Source of the DNA: Thelonectria olida
Lineage: Eukaryota; Ascomycota; Sordariomycetes; Hypocreales; Nectriaceae
NCBI GenBank assembly: GCA_020736575.1
Contig: JAGPYM010000114.1
Location: forward strand, 1 to 35,055
DNA: 35,055 nt
Reading direction: 5' to 3'
How positions within the stretch are numbered: position 1 is the first letter of the stretch; each line of letters opens with the position of its first letter. Under the pieces are notes generated by a model. The model was not told where the DNA came from. It ran no database searches and worked only from the letters and a program-made list of their open reading frames with translations. The translations under genes and the position numbers were made by a program. This document shows positions 1 to 9,880 of this stretch, in pieces.

Positions 1-1318
1 TGCTCTAGCCATTGCCGCCATGACTGCTCGCCTCTATACGCGGTACCTGGTATTGGGCAAGATAGTATTCGGAGACTACGTTGCGTCGTTCAATCTGGTA
101 GGTGTTGACCATTTTGGAACGAGTTCAGGGCCAACATGAAAATGGAAGGTCACCGTTATTGGACTGTCCACTCTCCTGATTTACTGTGAGTGCCTCTCGT
201 GGCGTGAGGGACTCCAGAACCAGGCTAAGTCCCTCGCAGCATCGCAGAACGGTTATGGCAAGGATTTGTTTCAACTCCAATTCGATGAAATAACACACTT
301 CCTACTTGTAAGCCACCCGATCTCTACGGCTTGAGGTCTGTTTAACGGACTTACGGGTCTTTTACGCCGCCCTGCCTCTGTATCACACGACGATAATTCT
401 AACGAAAATTGTCATCCTCCTCCTCTATAAACGCATCTTTGTTGTTGACACCATCTACCTTCGGCTCGCCTACGGAACCGGTATGATATGCATTGCATAC
501 TGGATTACTTTCGTCGTTGTTGATATCTTCCAATGCACGCCCGTGTCTTACGCTTGGACCCGTTGGGATGGCGAGCACGAAGGCTCATGTATCGCATATC
601 TGCCAACCGTTTATGCAGCATCGATCATTAATATAGCGCTCGACTTTTGGATCATGGCGCTGCCCTGGCCTCGGATGTTACAGCTGCGGATGCATTGGAA
701 GAAGAAGATCCATGTCCTCCTTATGATTTCCGTTGGGGCTTTGTAAGTCTCATATGATCCTCTGCTGCTCTCCTGCTAATGGACCTGTCTCTAGCATCAC
801 TCTGATTTCGGCACTACGGTTTAGCTCCCTCAAAGCATACTCCGATACACCGAATCCCACTTGTATTGTTCAGAAGAGCCCTTAATTATCTCCCAAATGA
901 CTGATCAGCGGGATTAGGGGACTGGGTTGCAACCGGGTACTACTCCCTCATCGAAGCCAGCGTCGGAGTGGTCTGCACTTGCATGCCAGACATCCGGACC
1001 ATGCTGGTCCGTATCTGGCCTGCTCTTTCCGGCTCTACCTATCCCGACTGGAACGAGTGGCATCCTGGGCGGTCTCCGGCGGTTCCCACCCAGGTCAGTT
1101 CTCACAATGCTCTTTCCAGAGACGCGGACCGAACGCGTGAGCACGGCAAGTACAAAAAACAGCAAGACAGTGATGTGCTTGGGAGCTGGAAGGAGACGCG
1201 TGTGCGGGACGACACAGAGTGCGCGAGTGCCGCTGAGCTGATCGAGATGGAATTCACCAGCCGCATGGGATCCAATAGCCGCAGTAGCTCATGGGTATCT
1301 CACTATCGCGATCTCTAG
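1..1318 (+). CDS. Pth11-like / fungal rhodopsin-domain integral membrane protein, 5' end outside window
   Basis: This is the 3' part of a seven-helix membrane protein of the fungal rhodopsin-like (Pth11-related) family, probably in the plasma membrane; ligand and role are unknown. Likely exons are <2-97, 149-307, 357-742, 795-862 and 909-1318, with introns of 46-52 nt. Family marks seen are FQCTPVSYAWTRWDG with a following Cys, the LDFWIMALPWPRMLQL helix, KKKIHVLLMISVGAL, ITLISALRF, and DWVATGYYSLIEASVGVVCTC-type sequence before the last helix. The tail after about 1020 is hydrophilic and Ser/Arg-rich, as expected for a cytoplasmic C-terminus. The reading frame stays open through every splice. 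One junction is odd: the intron beginning at 308 should end at 356 by homology, but the bases there are CGG, not AG. The only nearby AG (334-335) would make a 28-nt intron. The gene may therefore be damaged or spliced unusually. Confidence 0.8.
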
Positions 1319-2727
1319 TCACAAGGCTCCATACTGTCAAGCAATGCTAGTCAGCCTTGGGGGTAAGGAGCAGCTGCAAAGGAAGATACAACGGCCTTAG
1401 AGAGCTACTTTCGGCATACCTCATCAGAGACCAGAGGATGTCCATCATAGCCAGAGAAGAGACAAAGATCACGTGAGCGCGAAGCTTTCCAGTCAGCACA
1501 CCCGTCTATTTGGCTATAGTCTGGGGCTGGTTGACACATCTATTAGAATGATCGGTGTCTTAAGAGACGACACATCACGGATGGGCCATATATAAATGAC
1601 GCTAGGCAAGTAAAAAATGCAGAGATAACGAAAAGTGGGTCTCTGATTATGACAAGATGAATGTGATAACTGAGGACATGAGTGATGATGCCGGAGCTAA
1701 CGAAGAACTTGGTTCAGAACTGGACATCAGGATACGAGATTACGCTACTACTGCAGCCTTGGCGGGAATTTTCTGGGCTTTTCTCCAAGGCGTGCCTCGC
1801 ATTATGCACTGAGACCTTCGGAGACGGCCAGCCAGGTCTTACGTTGCTGGTGTACGTCAGTGGAATTCTCGCAAGTGTATCTGGTTCGAGATTTATATTT
1901 AGAAGAAAACTATGAATAGAATTGTGGTACCTGTAAACATTTAGCCTGTAAACATTTAGCTTGTACTCTCAGAATTGTGATTTGGACGTTTTATATGCAG
2001 CTTGTTTAATAGTGGGTGGCCAGACCGAGGCTGGCGGTCACTACCCATGCTAACCTACTCTATATGGTTGTTGAAATGAGAAGATTCAGATTGCTTGATT
2101 CATTCTGAATGTGCAGTAGGGGAACCACTGCTTATGTACAGGCACGATCTCTTGTAGAATGTTCCTCCTTCTTCCGCACCTTGCCACCGACTTGGTCGCC
2201 TCACACTTGTGATCTCCAACAAAGGTACTTATGCGAACCATTACTAGCAACGACCCAGATGGTCACAGCGGCCGTGGAACATGTCGAAATTGGATATCAT
2301 TGTGGCATATCAAGCCGTATCGAGCCGTATCTTTTTGCATCTATTCCCAGTTTGGAAGGTTTTTGGGCCATAGACTAATGCCAGGTGCCACATGTTGCAT
2401 ATCTTCTTGACCCACCTCGTCACAATCTCTCCGACGGCCGTAAGCCCCAGCTATTCCCAGTATAGGAAGTTCTTGGACACGCTAAAGGGTATAGATGAGG
2501 TGGACCATCTGATGCAGCACCGTGGAAATCAGCACCAAGCCACAAAACCAATCGCTTATGTAATGAAAACAGCTATCCAATTAAAAACATGTGAGCATCA
2601 TGTGGGTTGCCATCATGAACCAACCTCCAATAAGCGAAGATGCGAGACTTGAGGTTATTCCTTCGGGAGAGGCAATGGGGGAATGTCCGGTTAGCCAAGA
2701 CGTATACCGAGGCCATTGTGCTCTTAA
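1319..2727. other. intergenic stretch without a supported gene
   Basis: I see no gene here. Open frames at 1682-1915, 2109-2378 and 2392-2652 have no recognisable motifs and no coding-like pattern. Two small repeats occur: a perfect tandem 15-mer (CTGTAAACATTTAGC, 1931-1960), and an imperfect direct repeat of about 26 bp at roughly 2341-2366 and 2450-2475 that begins CTATTCCCAGT. The stretch may be decayed mobile DNA, but nothing identifies it. Confidence 0.5.
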
Positions 2728-2756
2728 GGCCAGCTGTTGGCCAGTAAGGTATAAAA
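2728..2756 (+). promoter_or_regulatory. palindrome plus TATA box upstream of the RidA-like gene
   Basis: A perfect GGCCA-GCTGT-TGGCC inverted repeat (2728-2742) sits 8 bp before TATAAAA (2750-2756), about 190 bp ahead of the ATG at 2942. The TATA box is a plausible core promoter. Calling the palindrome an operator is inference. Confidence 0.4.
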
Positions 2757-2941
2757 GGCTCCGTAACCCACTGTACCATAATCTCTAGCAAATCTCAACC
2801 GCTGCCCTTTGTCGAATCCTACTTTCATTGTCTCAGCCTCCACGATACTTGACCCTGTTTCTTCCCTTCAACTGTGCAATGCTCCTTGCCGCTTGGATTC
2901 TTCACGTCGCTAACATCTAGCCCAGATCCTTTCAAGCAATC

Positions 2942-3343
2942 ATGTCCGGTCTTCAGTATTTCAACTACGAGGGCGTTGGAGTCACCAACAACAAAATCTA
3001 CTCCTACTCCCAAGCCGTCCGCGTCGGTAACATCATCAAGTGCTCTGGCCAAGGTGGCTGGGACCCCGATGGCAATATTGATGATAAGGACGTTCGTGCA
3101 CACATCGACCACGCCTTCAAGAACGTGGAGAAGAACCTAAGGAATGCGGGGGCAAGAGGTTGGCCAGACGTCTACTATGTTAAGAGCTATCACACTTCTT
3201 TGTCCGGAGATTTTGATCTGATGGTCGAGCAATTTAAGAAATGGATGCCTGATCATCAGCCTACATGGACTTGCGTTGGGGTTTCTGAATTGGGTATTCC
3301 TGGGATGATTATTGAGATTGAGGTTGAGGCGTATATCTCCTAG
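2942..3343 (+). CDS. RidA/YjgF/UK114-family protein
   Basis: The 133-residue intronless protein matches the small RidA/YjgF/UK114 fold in length (usually 120-135) and pattern: YSQAVRVGNIIKCSGQGG near residues 22-41, then HAFKNVEKNLRNAG, VYYVKSYHTSL, and the C-terminal strand EIEVEAYI. Canonical RidA proteins are trimeric cytosolic or mitochondrial enzymes that hydrolyse reactive enamines/imines, using an Arg in a P-A-R-x-C/A-V motif near the end. Here that motif reads P-T-W-T-C-V, so the catalytic Arg is replaced by Trp and ordinary imine deaminase activity is unlikely. Rid-like proteins of this kind also turn up in fungal metabolite clusters, and the SnoaL-like and SDR genes downstream fit that setting. 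The first ATG gives the family-typical N-terminus. The stop is followed almost at once by transposase relic sequence. Confidence 0.85.
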   Translation: MSGLQYFNYEGVGVTNNKIYSYSQAVRVGNIIKCSGQGGWDPDGNIDDKDVRAHIDHAFKNVEKNLRNAGARGWPDVYYVKSYHTSLSGDFDLMVEQFKKWMPDHQPTWTCVGVSELGIPGMIIEIEVEAYIS

Positions 3344-3414
3344 GTGCCAGATGAAAATTTGAAGGGTCCGTTTCTGGTGGATGACACGGCTGCTCGGGTT
3401 ATAGATGTTGCGAA

Positions 3415-3926
3415 TCTAGAAAACCAAATTATTGTTCAGTTCATTCTAGACCTGGATTCGCGAGGATTTCCTCCGCGACTGCGTGGTGTTGAAGAAATAG
3501 CTAATCGACTGCTTGCCGACCGCAATGCGTCACCTGTCGGCAAGCGCTGGGCTTCTAACTTCGTCAGGCGACAACCAGACCTTAAGACGCGTTTTTTTTC
3601 GTAAATATAACTATCAGAGGGCCAAATGCGAAGATCCGACTATAATTCGCGATTGGTTCAGGCTTGTGGAGAACACAATTGCAAAATATGGTATTACCGT
3701 TACTGATATCTCTAACTTTAACGAGACCGGCTTTATGATGGGCGTGATTGCAAGTGGTATGGTTGTCACAGGTGCAGAAAGGCGTGGAAAGGCGAAATCA
3801 GTCCAGCCTGGAAACCGGGAATGGGTTACAGTCATCCAGGCGATTAATGCTGAAGGCTGGGCGATCGCGCCGTTCATTGTGGTTGCGGACCAATATCACC
3901 TCGCCAGTTGGTACCGAGAAAAGTAG
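3415..3926 (+). pseudogene. pogo/Fot1-type (Tc1/mariner superfamily) transposase fragment
   Basis: Conceptual translation gives the central part of a Fot1/pogo transposase: the end of the CENP-B-type DNA-binding region (IIVQFILDLDSRGFPPRL, then VGKRWASNFVRRQPDLKTRF) followed by the start of the DDE catalytic domain (DWFRLVENTIAKYGI, GNREWVTVIQAINAEGWAI, PFIVVADQYH). It is dead in at least three ways. The frame shifts at the T8 run near 3592-3599. The first catalytic Asp, normally in FDETGF, is Asn (FNETGF). The C-terminal half, with the other two acidic residues, is missing or unrecognisable after the stop at 3926. The N-terminal helix-turn-helix is also absent, so the piece is truncated at both ends. 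It begins within about 75 bp of the stop of the RidA-like gene. I saw no terminal inverted repeats. Confidence 0.85.
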
Positions 3927-4863
3927 TTCCCGACCCTGTCGGGGAACGCCCATAACAAGCCAATTTCTGAGTTGCACTCGTTGTGTACTGCTTCAGTCAC
4001 TGTAGCCTCGGGCGGTTACGTTCCAGCCTTTCCAGCTACTTGATGAGTGCAGGGGCTCGAATTCTTAGTAGCATGCGGCAAGGGTAGGGCCTTCTTCGCG
4101 CCAGACGCAACGATAGCCGTTTGTGTCGCGGCATCGTTCAGGTGAAAGAGGATATCAGGCGAGACCTGTATCTTAGAGGATTTATTGGTGGAGTTGGAAA
4201 AGGTTACTAATGCCTCGTTGCGAGCACTGCGAAGCCGTTCCGATTTGCTGTTCTGGCCCAGATAGACAAATTGTGGAGACGCAGACCGGCTTACTTAACC
4301 TGGTTGAAAGTTATAGGTAGACAAATTGCGGGTCCGAGCTATGTATCACGAACTTGGTGTTTGATGAAATACATTAACTACGTGATCAGGTTTATGGGCT
4401 TAGGTTAACGTTAAAGTCGAGTCAGTGCGTGCACAGCACACTCTCGGCCGGCCTATAGTAGCTCCATCTCTATGATTAGCAATCAACGCCTTGGCGACGT
4501 AGTGCACGTCTGCTCAATTACAATGAGTGTCCTGGAAAGTGCGCGACTCGGTTATCAACCGCATTAAGGTTAATTAAATTTGTCATGGGGCGTGGTGGTG
4601 ATGCGTCGTGGAAAGCTTCGACAGCGGAACCGACTCCATAATTGTTGACTTGGCGGTCACAACGCCCGAGGATTCCAAGGCTTTTTCTACACAGGATTCC
4701 TAAGGTCCGATGGAGGAAACTTTTCCTGAAAGCACTTACTTATATTTGCATTGCCTCTCATCTACACACATATTAAAGGACGCCAGAACATTATTATTAT
4801 TGATTGTCAATAAGACGCATTTTGCATTGCCCAGCCAAACTCTACGTTTCAAAACGAATCAGA
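3927..4863. other. intergenic stretch, probable mobile-element debris
   Basis: No gene is supported. The left part may hold scrambled remains of the transposase C-terminus, but I could not align it. The GACAAATTG word recurs at about 4265 and 4319. The right part must contain the promoter of the SnoaL-like gene; no convincing TATA box stands out. Confidence 0.35.
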
Positions 4864-5313
4864 ATGGTCCCAGCCACTTCAGACCACGAACTCATCCGCA
4901 ACTGCATCGCACGCTACTGCATCGGCATCGATCTCAGAGACTGGGACATCTTCTCAAACGCCTTCCTGGACAACGCTAAGGTATACTTCCCCGAGCCTGT
5001 CGGTGCCATCGAAGGGATCGCAGCACTCAAGGCCACAGTACAGGGTATGGTCGGGACTCTCGGAACACAACATGCCCTGAGCACGCAGCTCATCGAACTC
5101 ACGGGCGAAAAAACAGCCGAAGTCACGACTTATTGCAGGACCGTCCTTTTCGGCGTGGGGAAGGACGAAGGTAAATGTGTAACTGGTTGGGGCATGTATC
5201 AGGACAAGCTTGTCAAGGTCCTTTTTGACGGTCGGGAAGATTGGAAGATTACTGAGCGCAAGGTCATTTCTCAGGCGCCATTCAGTGGCGATTTGTCATT
5301 GATTTCGATGTAG
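4864..5313 (+). CDS. SnoaL-like / NTF2-fold small protein
   Basis: The protein has 149 residues and no intron, starting at an ATG in good context (AGAATGG). The pattern fits the SnoaL_4/NTF2-like cone fold: an N-terminal helix (DHELIRNCIARYCIGIDLRDWDIF), the FLDNAKVYFPEPVG strand, an IEGIAALKATVQGMVG helix, then TQHALSTQLIELTGEKTAEV and a final strand pair ending DWKITERKVISQAPFSGD. Members act as cyclases, dehydratases or isomerases, or as non-catalytic small-molecule binders; in fungi they are frequent tailoring proteins of metabolite clusters. The Asp/His pair often used in catalysis could correspond to Asp in the LRDWD segment and His in TQHAL, but this is only a guess. It lies between a RidA-like gene and an SDR gene on the same strand. 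The fold is fairly sure, the substrate unknown. Confidence 0.78.
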   Translation: MVPATSDHELIRNCIARYCIGIDLRDWDIFSNAFLDNAKVYFPEPVGAIEGIAALKATVQGMVGTLGTQHALSTQLIELTGEKTAEVTTYCRTVLFGVGKDEGKCVTGWGMYQDKLVKVLFDGREDWKITERKVISQAPFSGDLSLISM

Positions 5314-5840
5314 CTGGCTTGTCCCTGGAAAGCAGACGGGTCAACTTGGAGCTAGGTTTCCACCTGAATAAATCATTCGTACTGTCACCCTGACTAGGTC
5401 TGTTGGTAGAGCTGTTTAATATCTCGCCCTGTGTGGGAGCAAGCCGCCTTCCTCTATTAGGAGATGAGTCTAGAGAAAGTTTTTTGTCAGCAGCTAGATC
5501 AGCTATATTAGCCCTACTATAGTTTAGTTTAAAGCTCACTAAACGGATAAGTTAATAATGTGGAAATCGTTTACTATACGATTCCAAGGGTGAGATTATA
5601 TACCTCGACCCTCTTCAAGAGCTCAATTCAATCATCTCTTAGGCCCTCCTCACCCCCAATTACACACCTTGTCTTCAAGACACCCCGAAATCCAAAACAG
5701 AGAACAGGTAATTATAGCCAGGGTCGGGAAAACCCCCACTCTCAATGGCGATGATTGAATCTTAGTGCTTCCATAAGCAACTAACGTTACGGCCTTCCGG
5801 CTCAACTCATGTAATACAGTTTTCATAGCCTGTTTCATCT
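5314..5840. other. intergenic stretch without a supported gene
   Basis: No reading frame here has a recognisable domain, and I see no clear repeat. The frames at 5282-5539 and 5560-5844 look random. It probably holds the 3' end of the SnoaL-like transcription unit and the distal promoter of the reductase. Confidence 0.4.
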
Positions 5841-5940
5841 CCACAAAATCCGACTACTTACTACGTAGTTTTGTGGACTTGCGGACAAATAATTTGTAGA
5901 GTGCAATACAAAAATTTAGGGAGTTTTGGAAGTATAAAAT
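5841..5940 (+). promoter_or_regulatory. promoter region of the SDR reductase: inverted repeat, second palindrome and TATA box
   Basis: TCCACAAAA (5841-5849) pairs perfectly with TTTTGTGGA (5870-5878). The right side overlaps the palindrome ACTACGTAGT (5861-5870), whose TACGTA core resembles bZIP-type half-sites. A second exact palindrome ACAAAT-A-ATTTGT lies at 5885-5897. TATAAAAT at 5933-5940 is 98 bp before the ATG at 6038 and is the likely core promoter. Regulation by the bZIP encoded at 9881-11366 is possible but untested. Confidence 0.4.
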
Positions 5941-6037
5941 AAGGCGCCGCCCGCCAGCCAATTCTCACTGTTCGTTTAGTCACGTCATCATCTTACATCA
6001 CTCCTACTCGACTGACCACTCACTACTCTACTTAATA

Positions 6038-7261
6038 ATGGGATCCCTCCCTCAACTTGCTGTGCCTAAGGGCTCCACTGTCCTTGTGACTGGAGCAAAC
6101 GGTCTCCTGGGCTCCCATATTGCTGATCAGTTCCTCACTTACGGATATAAGGTCCGTGAGACTGTTCGAGATCTAGAGAAGAGTTCATGGCTTGCCGATG
6201 TCTTTGAGAAGAACTATGGAAAGGGAAGCTTTGAATTATTCAAGGTTTCAGATATGGCTGCTAAATCCGCTTTTAACGAGGCTGTGAAAGGTAGGCGACC
6301 TTATGTGTGGTATAACTCTCTTTGCTAATATAACAATCTAGGCGTCTCTATCGTAGCTCACTCGGCGTCTATCCTATCCTTCGACTACAACCCCCACAAT
6401 GATATTCCTGAGGTCATCGCCGGTACTGTCAATGCCCTGAAAGCAGCTTACGCTGAGTCCAGTGTGAAGCGTTTCGTATTCACTTCGTCATCAGCCGCTG
6501 CTATTATCTCTACTATCGGCGCGCCTGGCATCAAGGTAACAGAGGAGACCTGGAACGAAGATTCCGTTAAGGAAGCATGGGCAAACCCCCCGTATTCTCC
6601 TGAGCGAGCCGCTTCTGTTTATTCTGCTAGCAAGACCCAGGCTGAGCAGGAAGTTTGGAAGTATCACAAGGAGCATCAGAACGAGCGTCATGACCTTGTG
6701 GTTAATACTGGTACGTCATATCGATAAGACTAACTTCTTCTCACTAGTTAACACTCTCTAAGTACTACCTAACGTGAACTTCGGAAAGTCCGTCGATCCG
6801 GTTCACCAAGGCTTCGCCAGCAGCGCTAGAATGCCCGCCTTGTTGTACAATGGACAGGTTGTTGAATTCCACCACATGGTTCCTCGACGTATGTTCCATT
6901 GTTTCTTCTGGACCGAACATATACTGACTATCTCATTGTAGAATACTTCATCGATACGCAAGATACTGGCAGACTGCATGTTGCCGCCGGTATCTTTGAA
7001 CATGTGCAAGGCCAACGCATTTTTGGCATGGCTTATCCTTTCAGCTGGGACTCGATCCTCGAAATCCTACGAAAAATTGAGCCGGAGAAGACATTCCCCG
7101 AGAACTTCTCGGGTGGAGAAGATCCGAACGAAATCGAGTCCCGTGATAAGGCAGAGCAGCTCCTCCGTGAGCTTGGCCGTCCCGGCTGGACGACCTTGGA
7201 GGAGTCGATCCGGGGTACCCTCGAAGGCCTGCAGCTGGCCGAGAAAGCTGCCTCCGCTTGA
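6038..7261 (+). CDS. extended SDR aldehyde/ketone reductase (dihydroflavonol reductase/Gre2-like)
   Basis: Four exons (6038-6290, 6342-6710, 6763-6888, 6942-7261) with three introns of 51-53 nt give 355 residues, normal for this family. It is an NADPH-dependent reductase of the NAD-epimerase/dehydratase-like extended SDR class, probably cytosolic, reducing an aldehyde or ketone. The Rossmann motif TGANGLLG is at residues 18-25. A substrate-side segment VAHSAS follows, then VFTSSSAA with the catalytic Ser near 133-135, and the YSASK catalytic Tyr178/Lys182. All splice junctions are GT-AG and keep the frame. The second intron must use the later acceptor (6761-6762), because the earlier AG at 6745-6746 leads to a stop. 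Relatives act both in general carbonyl detoxification and as tailoring reductases. The 3' end is followed within about 125 bp by a reversed LINE relic. Confidence 0.88.
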
Positions 7262-7384
7262 GGGAAGTAAATGGTTAATGGATGATGGAGAAATCGAAGT
7301 GGTAGAGACGTCGAGATGTTATAATATGCTGAGTGCTGGCCTGGTTCTCTGGTTATAGACAGGAGGGATAACGCATATGAGTAG

Positions 7385-8860
7385 GTGTTTGCTAGTGCGC
7401 TTACAGGCTCCAAAGTGGTTTGTTGGCAACAAACCATGTGTGTCGACGGCATGCGAAATCCGTTCCGCAACGACCGCCTCCAGTATTTTGCCTGGCGTAG
7501 ATAGAAGCGATATAGGCCTCCATACCTTCGCAATCAAATAGTCCCCTTTGTCTAGCTTCTAAAGAAGAATAATATTAGCATGTCTCTATTAAGCCGGCAA
7601 AACTCCTTCTTCTAATGATGTACGAAATAATAATAAGACTCGGTGCTTAACAACTGGCCAGACGTGTTTCCAGACTATAGCGGGTAGTCCGTCTTCGCCA
7701 GGTGCTTTCCACCACTTTGCTGTGAAGAGCTGTCGCTCCACCTCCTCCATAGTAATGCCTGGTATGGTGATGGCAGCTCCGCGATGAGGCATCTCCCCTT
7801 CCTCCTCGAGATGATCCGGTAGAAGGGGGAAGAAGGTGGCTAGCATTTCATCAGCCTGTTTGCTATTGTTGACCGTACGCGTGCCATCAGTCCTTGCAAG
7901 CTGGGGCACTTTGCCAAATGCTGTGTCATCTCCAGACTTGAGATAATTCGCTGCCTTCTAAATGTTGTTGTTATCTAGAAACTCGTTCAGTGCGTCTTTT
8001 TCTGCTGTCGTCCTGCTCGCCTCGATGCTCTGGCGCGATCCCTCCAGTACGTGTATATCTGCCGGAGCTGCGTGAGGCCCGAGGTCCACCAGCGCTTTGC
8101 GTAGGGTGACAGCTTAGCTCTAGGTGTCAGAGCGCGAACCGCCTCTAGTACCACTGACATGAGCCTGTCTGTCTTCTGCTGTACGGTGCCCTCCGTCGGG
8201 GTGGAGTCGTTTCTCAGCTGGTGGTGCCGGGACCGAAATGTCAAACTCCGTCTCGATAGCACGATGGTCGGACCCATGCTCTATGCCGTGTATCGCACAC
8301 TTGACCGTTGAGGTTGCCAAGTCCTCGGAAGTTAGGACCAAGCCAACTGTAGTTTTAAAGTCTCCACGGCTCTAGGTCCTCATTCCTCTAGGGAGCAAGC
8401 TCGTGAGATCGAGCTCGCTCATTAGGTCAATAATCTCATTCGCTTCGCCTTATCTCACTAAAGAAACACCGTCTCCTCCCTATAGCTGGTCGTGCCGGTT
8501 GAAGTCTCCGACGACCATCACATCTACAACCCTGTCTGCATCTCTTCTTATATCTGCGATCACCTGGCGTAAGGTATTATAAGTGTCTTATAGAGCCTGG
8601 GCGTCTCTTCCTGGTATGTAAACTGATACGACTAGGACCAGCTGCTTAGGGAGCCGTAAGATGACTGCTGTTATGTCCGGCGACTCTATTAGTATCTGCT
8701 CCGCCTCCACGTCCTTGCTCACCCACAACATGCTCCGGATCGCCCATGCTATCCCTCCAAATTGTAGTGACCATTTTGATCCATTTGGGGTGTCCTATGG
8801 GAACTGAGTGGTTTGCTGTCGATTTTCTATGCCTGTGGTTCTTAGATTGCAATAACTGTA
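7385..8860 (-). pseudogene. LINE ORF2 fragment: APE endonuclease and partial reverse transcriptase
   Basis: The 5' part shows an AP-endonuclease-like domain: an IAIQEPQA segment with the catalytic Glu, SPDITAVILRLPKQLVLVVS, VVDVMVVGDFNRHDQL, and the C-terminal HGSDHRAIE box. The RT part follows: [20 protein letters not shown] (the usual linker to RT), then KVWRPISLLSTPGKILE and VAERISHAVDTHGLLPTNHF. The endonuclease core has in-frame stops, for example directly after DFNRHDQL, and frame changes occur between blocks. Sequence after about 7385 no longer resembles RT, so the palm catalytic residues are missing. Confidence 0.82.
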
Positions 8861-8947
8861 AAATCTTAGAGTTGCTTATTATTTATTAGGCTCTTGTATA
8901 TTATATTCTGTTTTCTTATATTTAGTTAAATTACCTAAAATGTCTTA

Positions 8948-9360
8948 CTTATGCCGCCTAGGGTAGAGTTTCGGGCAGTTTCTACTAAACGACTTATACG
9001 GCCTGGTGCAGAGTGCACACTTTAGTATCTATACCTAGCACTTATTATAATAGTGGCCCTTAGCGGCATACCTTACATACACCCACTTTTTACTGTACGA
9101 GAATACCTTGTGACCGAGCTTTTAGCAGTTATAGTATTATTCCGGGCCGGTTATCCGCTCGAATATACTAGTATATGCCGATCACCTGCTATTAGAAAGT
9201 ACTGTTCCTGCAAGAGACTCCTGGCATTGCTGTTTTTAGTAAGGTATACTACTATAGATCCATATGCCTTGGGGTTGACCTTTCGACTCAACCAGTCCAC
9301 CTTGGCAATCTGGATTACATTCTCCTGGCTTAAGGCTTCTATTGCTCCAGCTCTCCTTTC
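8948..9360 (-). pseudogene. LINE ORF1 (gag-like) C-terminal part with ruined zinc knuckles
   Basis: The minus-strand translation begins with a gag-like core (EALSQENVIQIAKVDWLSRK, then AYGSIVVYLTKNSNA) and continues into three CX2CX4HX4C-type nucleic-acid-binding knuckles between about 9136 and 8974. In knuckle 1 the first and last Cys are Tyr, in knuckle 2 the first two Cys are Tyr, and in knuckle 3 the His position reads Tyr. At least three codons that should be Gln are now stops (TAG/TAA). Each change is explained by a single C-to-T or G-to-A transition. The segment ends in RRHK and a stop codon, a normal place for ORF1 to end. Confidence 0.75.
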
Positions 9361-9689
9361 ACGAAACGAGGGGATGAATGTAATGAAACACACAGAAAGA
9401 AAGTCAAGGTCGGCGACATAGCAGCAGTCATGGTAGGCAATAACTACTTGATGCCCCAGATCGTTAGAGGGTTGGTGTCCGTGTTGGGTGTTAGTGCCGG
9501 GAGATGACGCGGTGGTTCTTGTGTCAACCGTAATTTTAGACAGGGAAGGATCAACAGTCACACGAGACTGTCTCAGCTCCCAATCAGCACTCTACGAGAC
9601 GCAAATCTGCACTTCGAAAACCACTATACACTTTCTCTCCAGCCATATCAAGACCCCGTGTCTTTCTGTGCTCCGATTTCACCGCAGCG

Positions 9690-9830
9690 ACGACAATCAA
9701 TCGCACAGAAATCCAACGCCCAAGGAGTTCTCTGCCCTCGATCTTTGAGACGAGGCAGATCAAGACTGCTTCTTCTTGATAGAATTCCTCTCCATGGCAA
9801 TGCCCCTACAATCGTATCATAGATAGAAGC
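9690..9830 (-). pseudogene. transporter (MFS-like) 3'-end relic, copy A
   Basis: The minus strand encodes a short tail reading AMERNSIKKKQS and a stop at 9760-9762, preceded by a degraded hydrophobic stretch. The same tail occurs at 13651 and similarity continues past the stop, so the two are related copies. A last helix followed by a basic tail of this form is common at the C-terminus of fungal MFS drug-efflux pumps. Nothing further upstream is recognisable; the next gene's stop lies at 9881. Confidence 0.5.
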
Positions 9831-9880
9831 ACCTAAGAGCAGGATAGAAAGGTATAAGCTCTTACAGATTATAAACACTC

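Larger units (their letters stand above)
7385..9380 (-). mobile_element. degenerate Tad-type (APE-class) LINE relic, truncated inside the RT domain
   Basis: Read on the minus strand, this holds in order a gag-like ORF1 tail with three CCHC knuckles (about 9360-8948), an apurinic-type endonuclease (about 8860-8280) and the N-terminal part of a reverse transcriptase (about 8277-7385). It stops abruptly inside the RT domain after a segment like THGLLPTNHFGA; the YxDD box and RNase H are not present. Stops and frameshifts are frequent, and many substitutions are C-to-T or G-to-A, as expected from RIP. This matches the domain order of fungal Tad/I-clade non-LTR elements. Neither end shows a poly-A tail or clear target-site duplication, so both borders are approximate. 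Confidence 0.85.

Noticed and set aside
1682..1915. Open frame of 77 codons after the Pth11-like gene
   Set aside because: No motif, no neighbour relation and no coding pattern; likely chance.
4710..4863. Upstream extension of the SnoaL-like gene to a TTG codon at 4804
   Set aside because: The ATG at 4864 has good context and gives the family-typical N-terminus; the extension has no similarity to the fold.
9053..9421. Plus-strand open frame of 122 codons
   Set aside because: It is antisense to the LINE ORF1 relic, whose minus-strand reading shows real gag and zinc-knuckle sequence.
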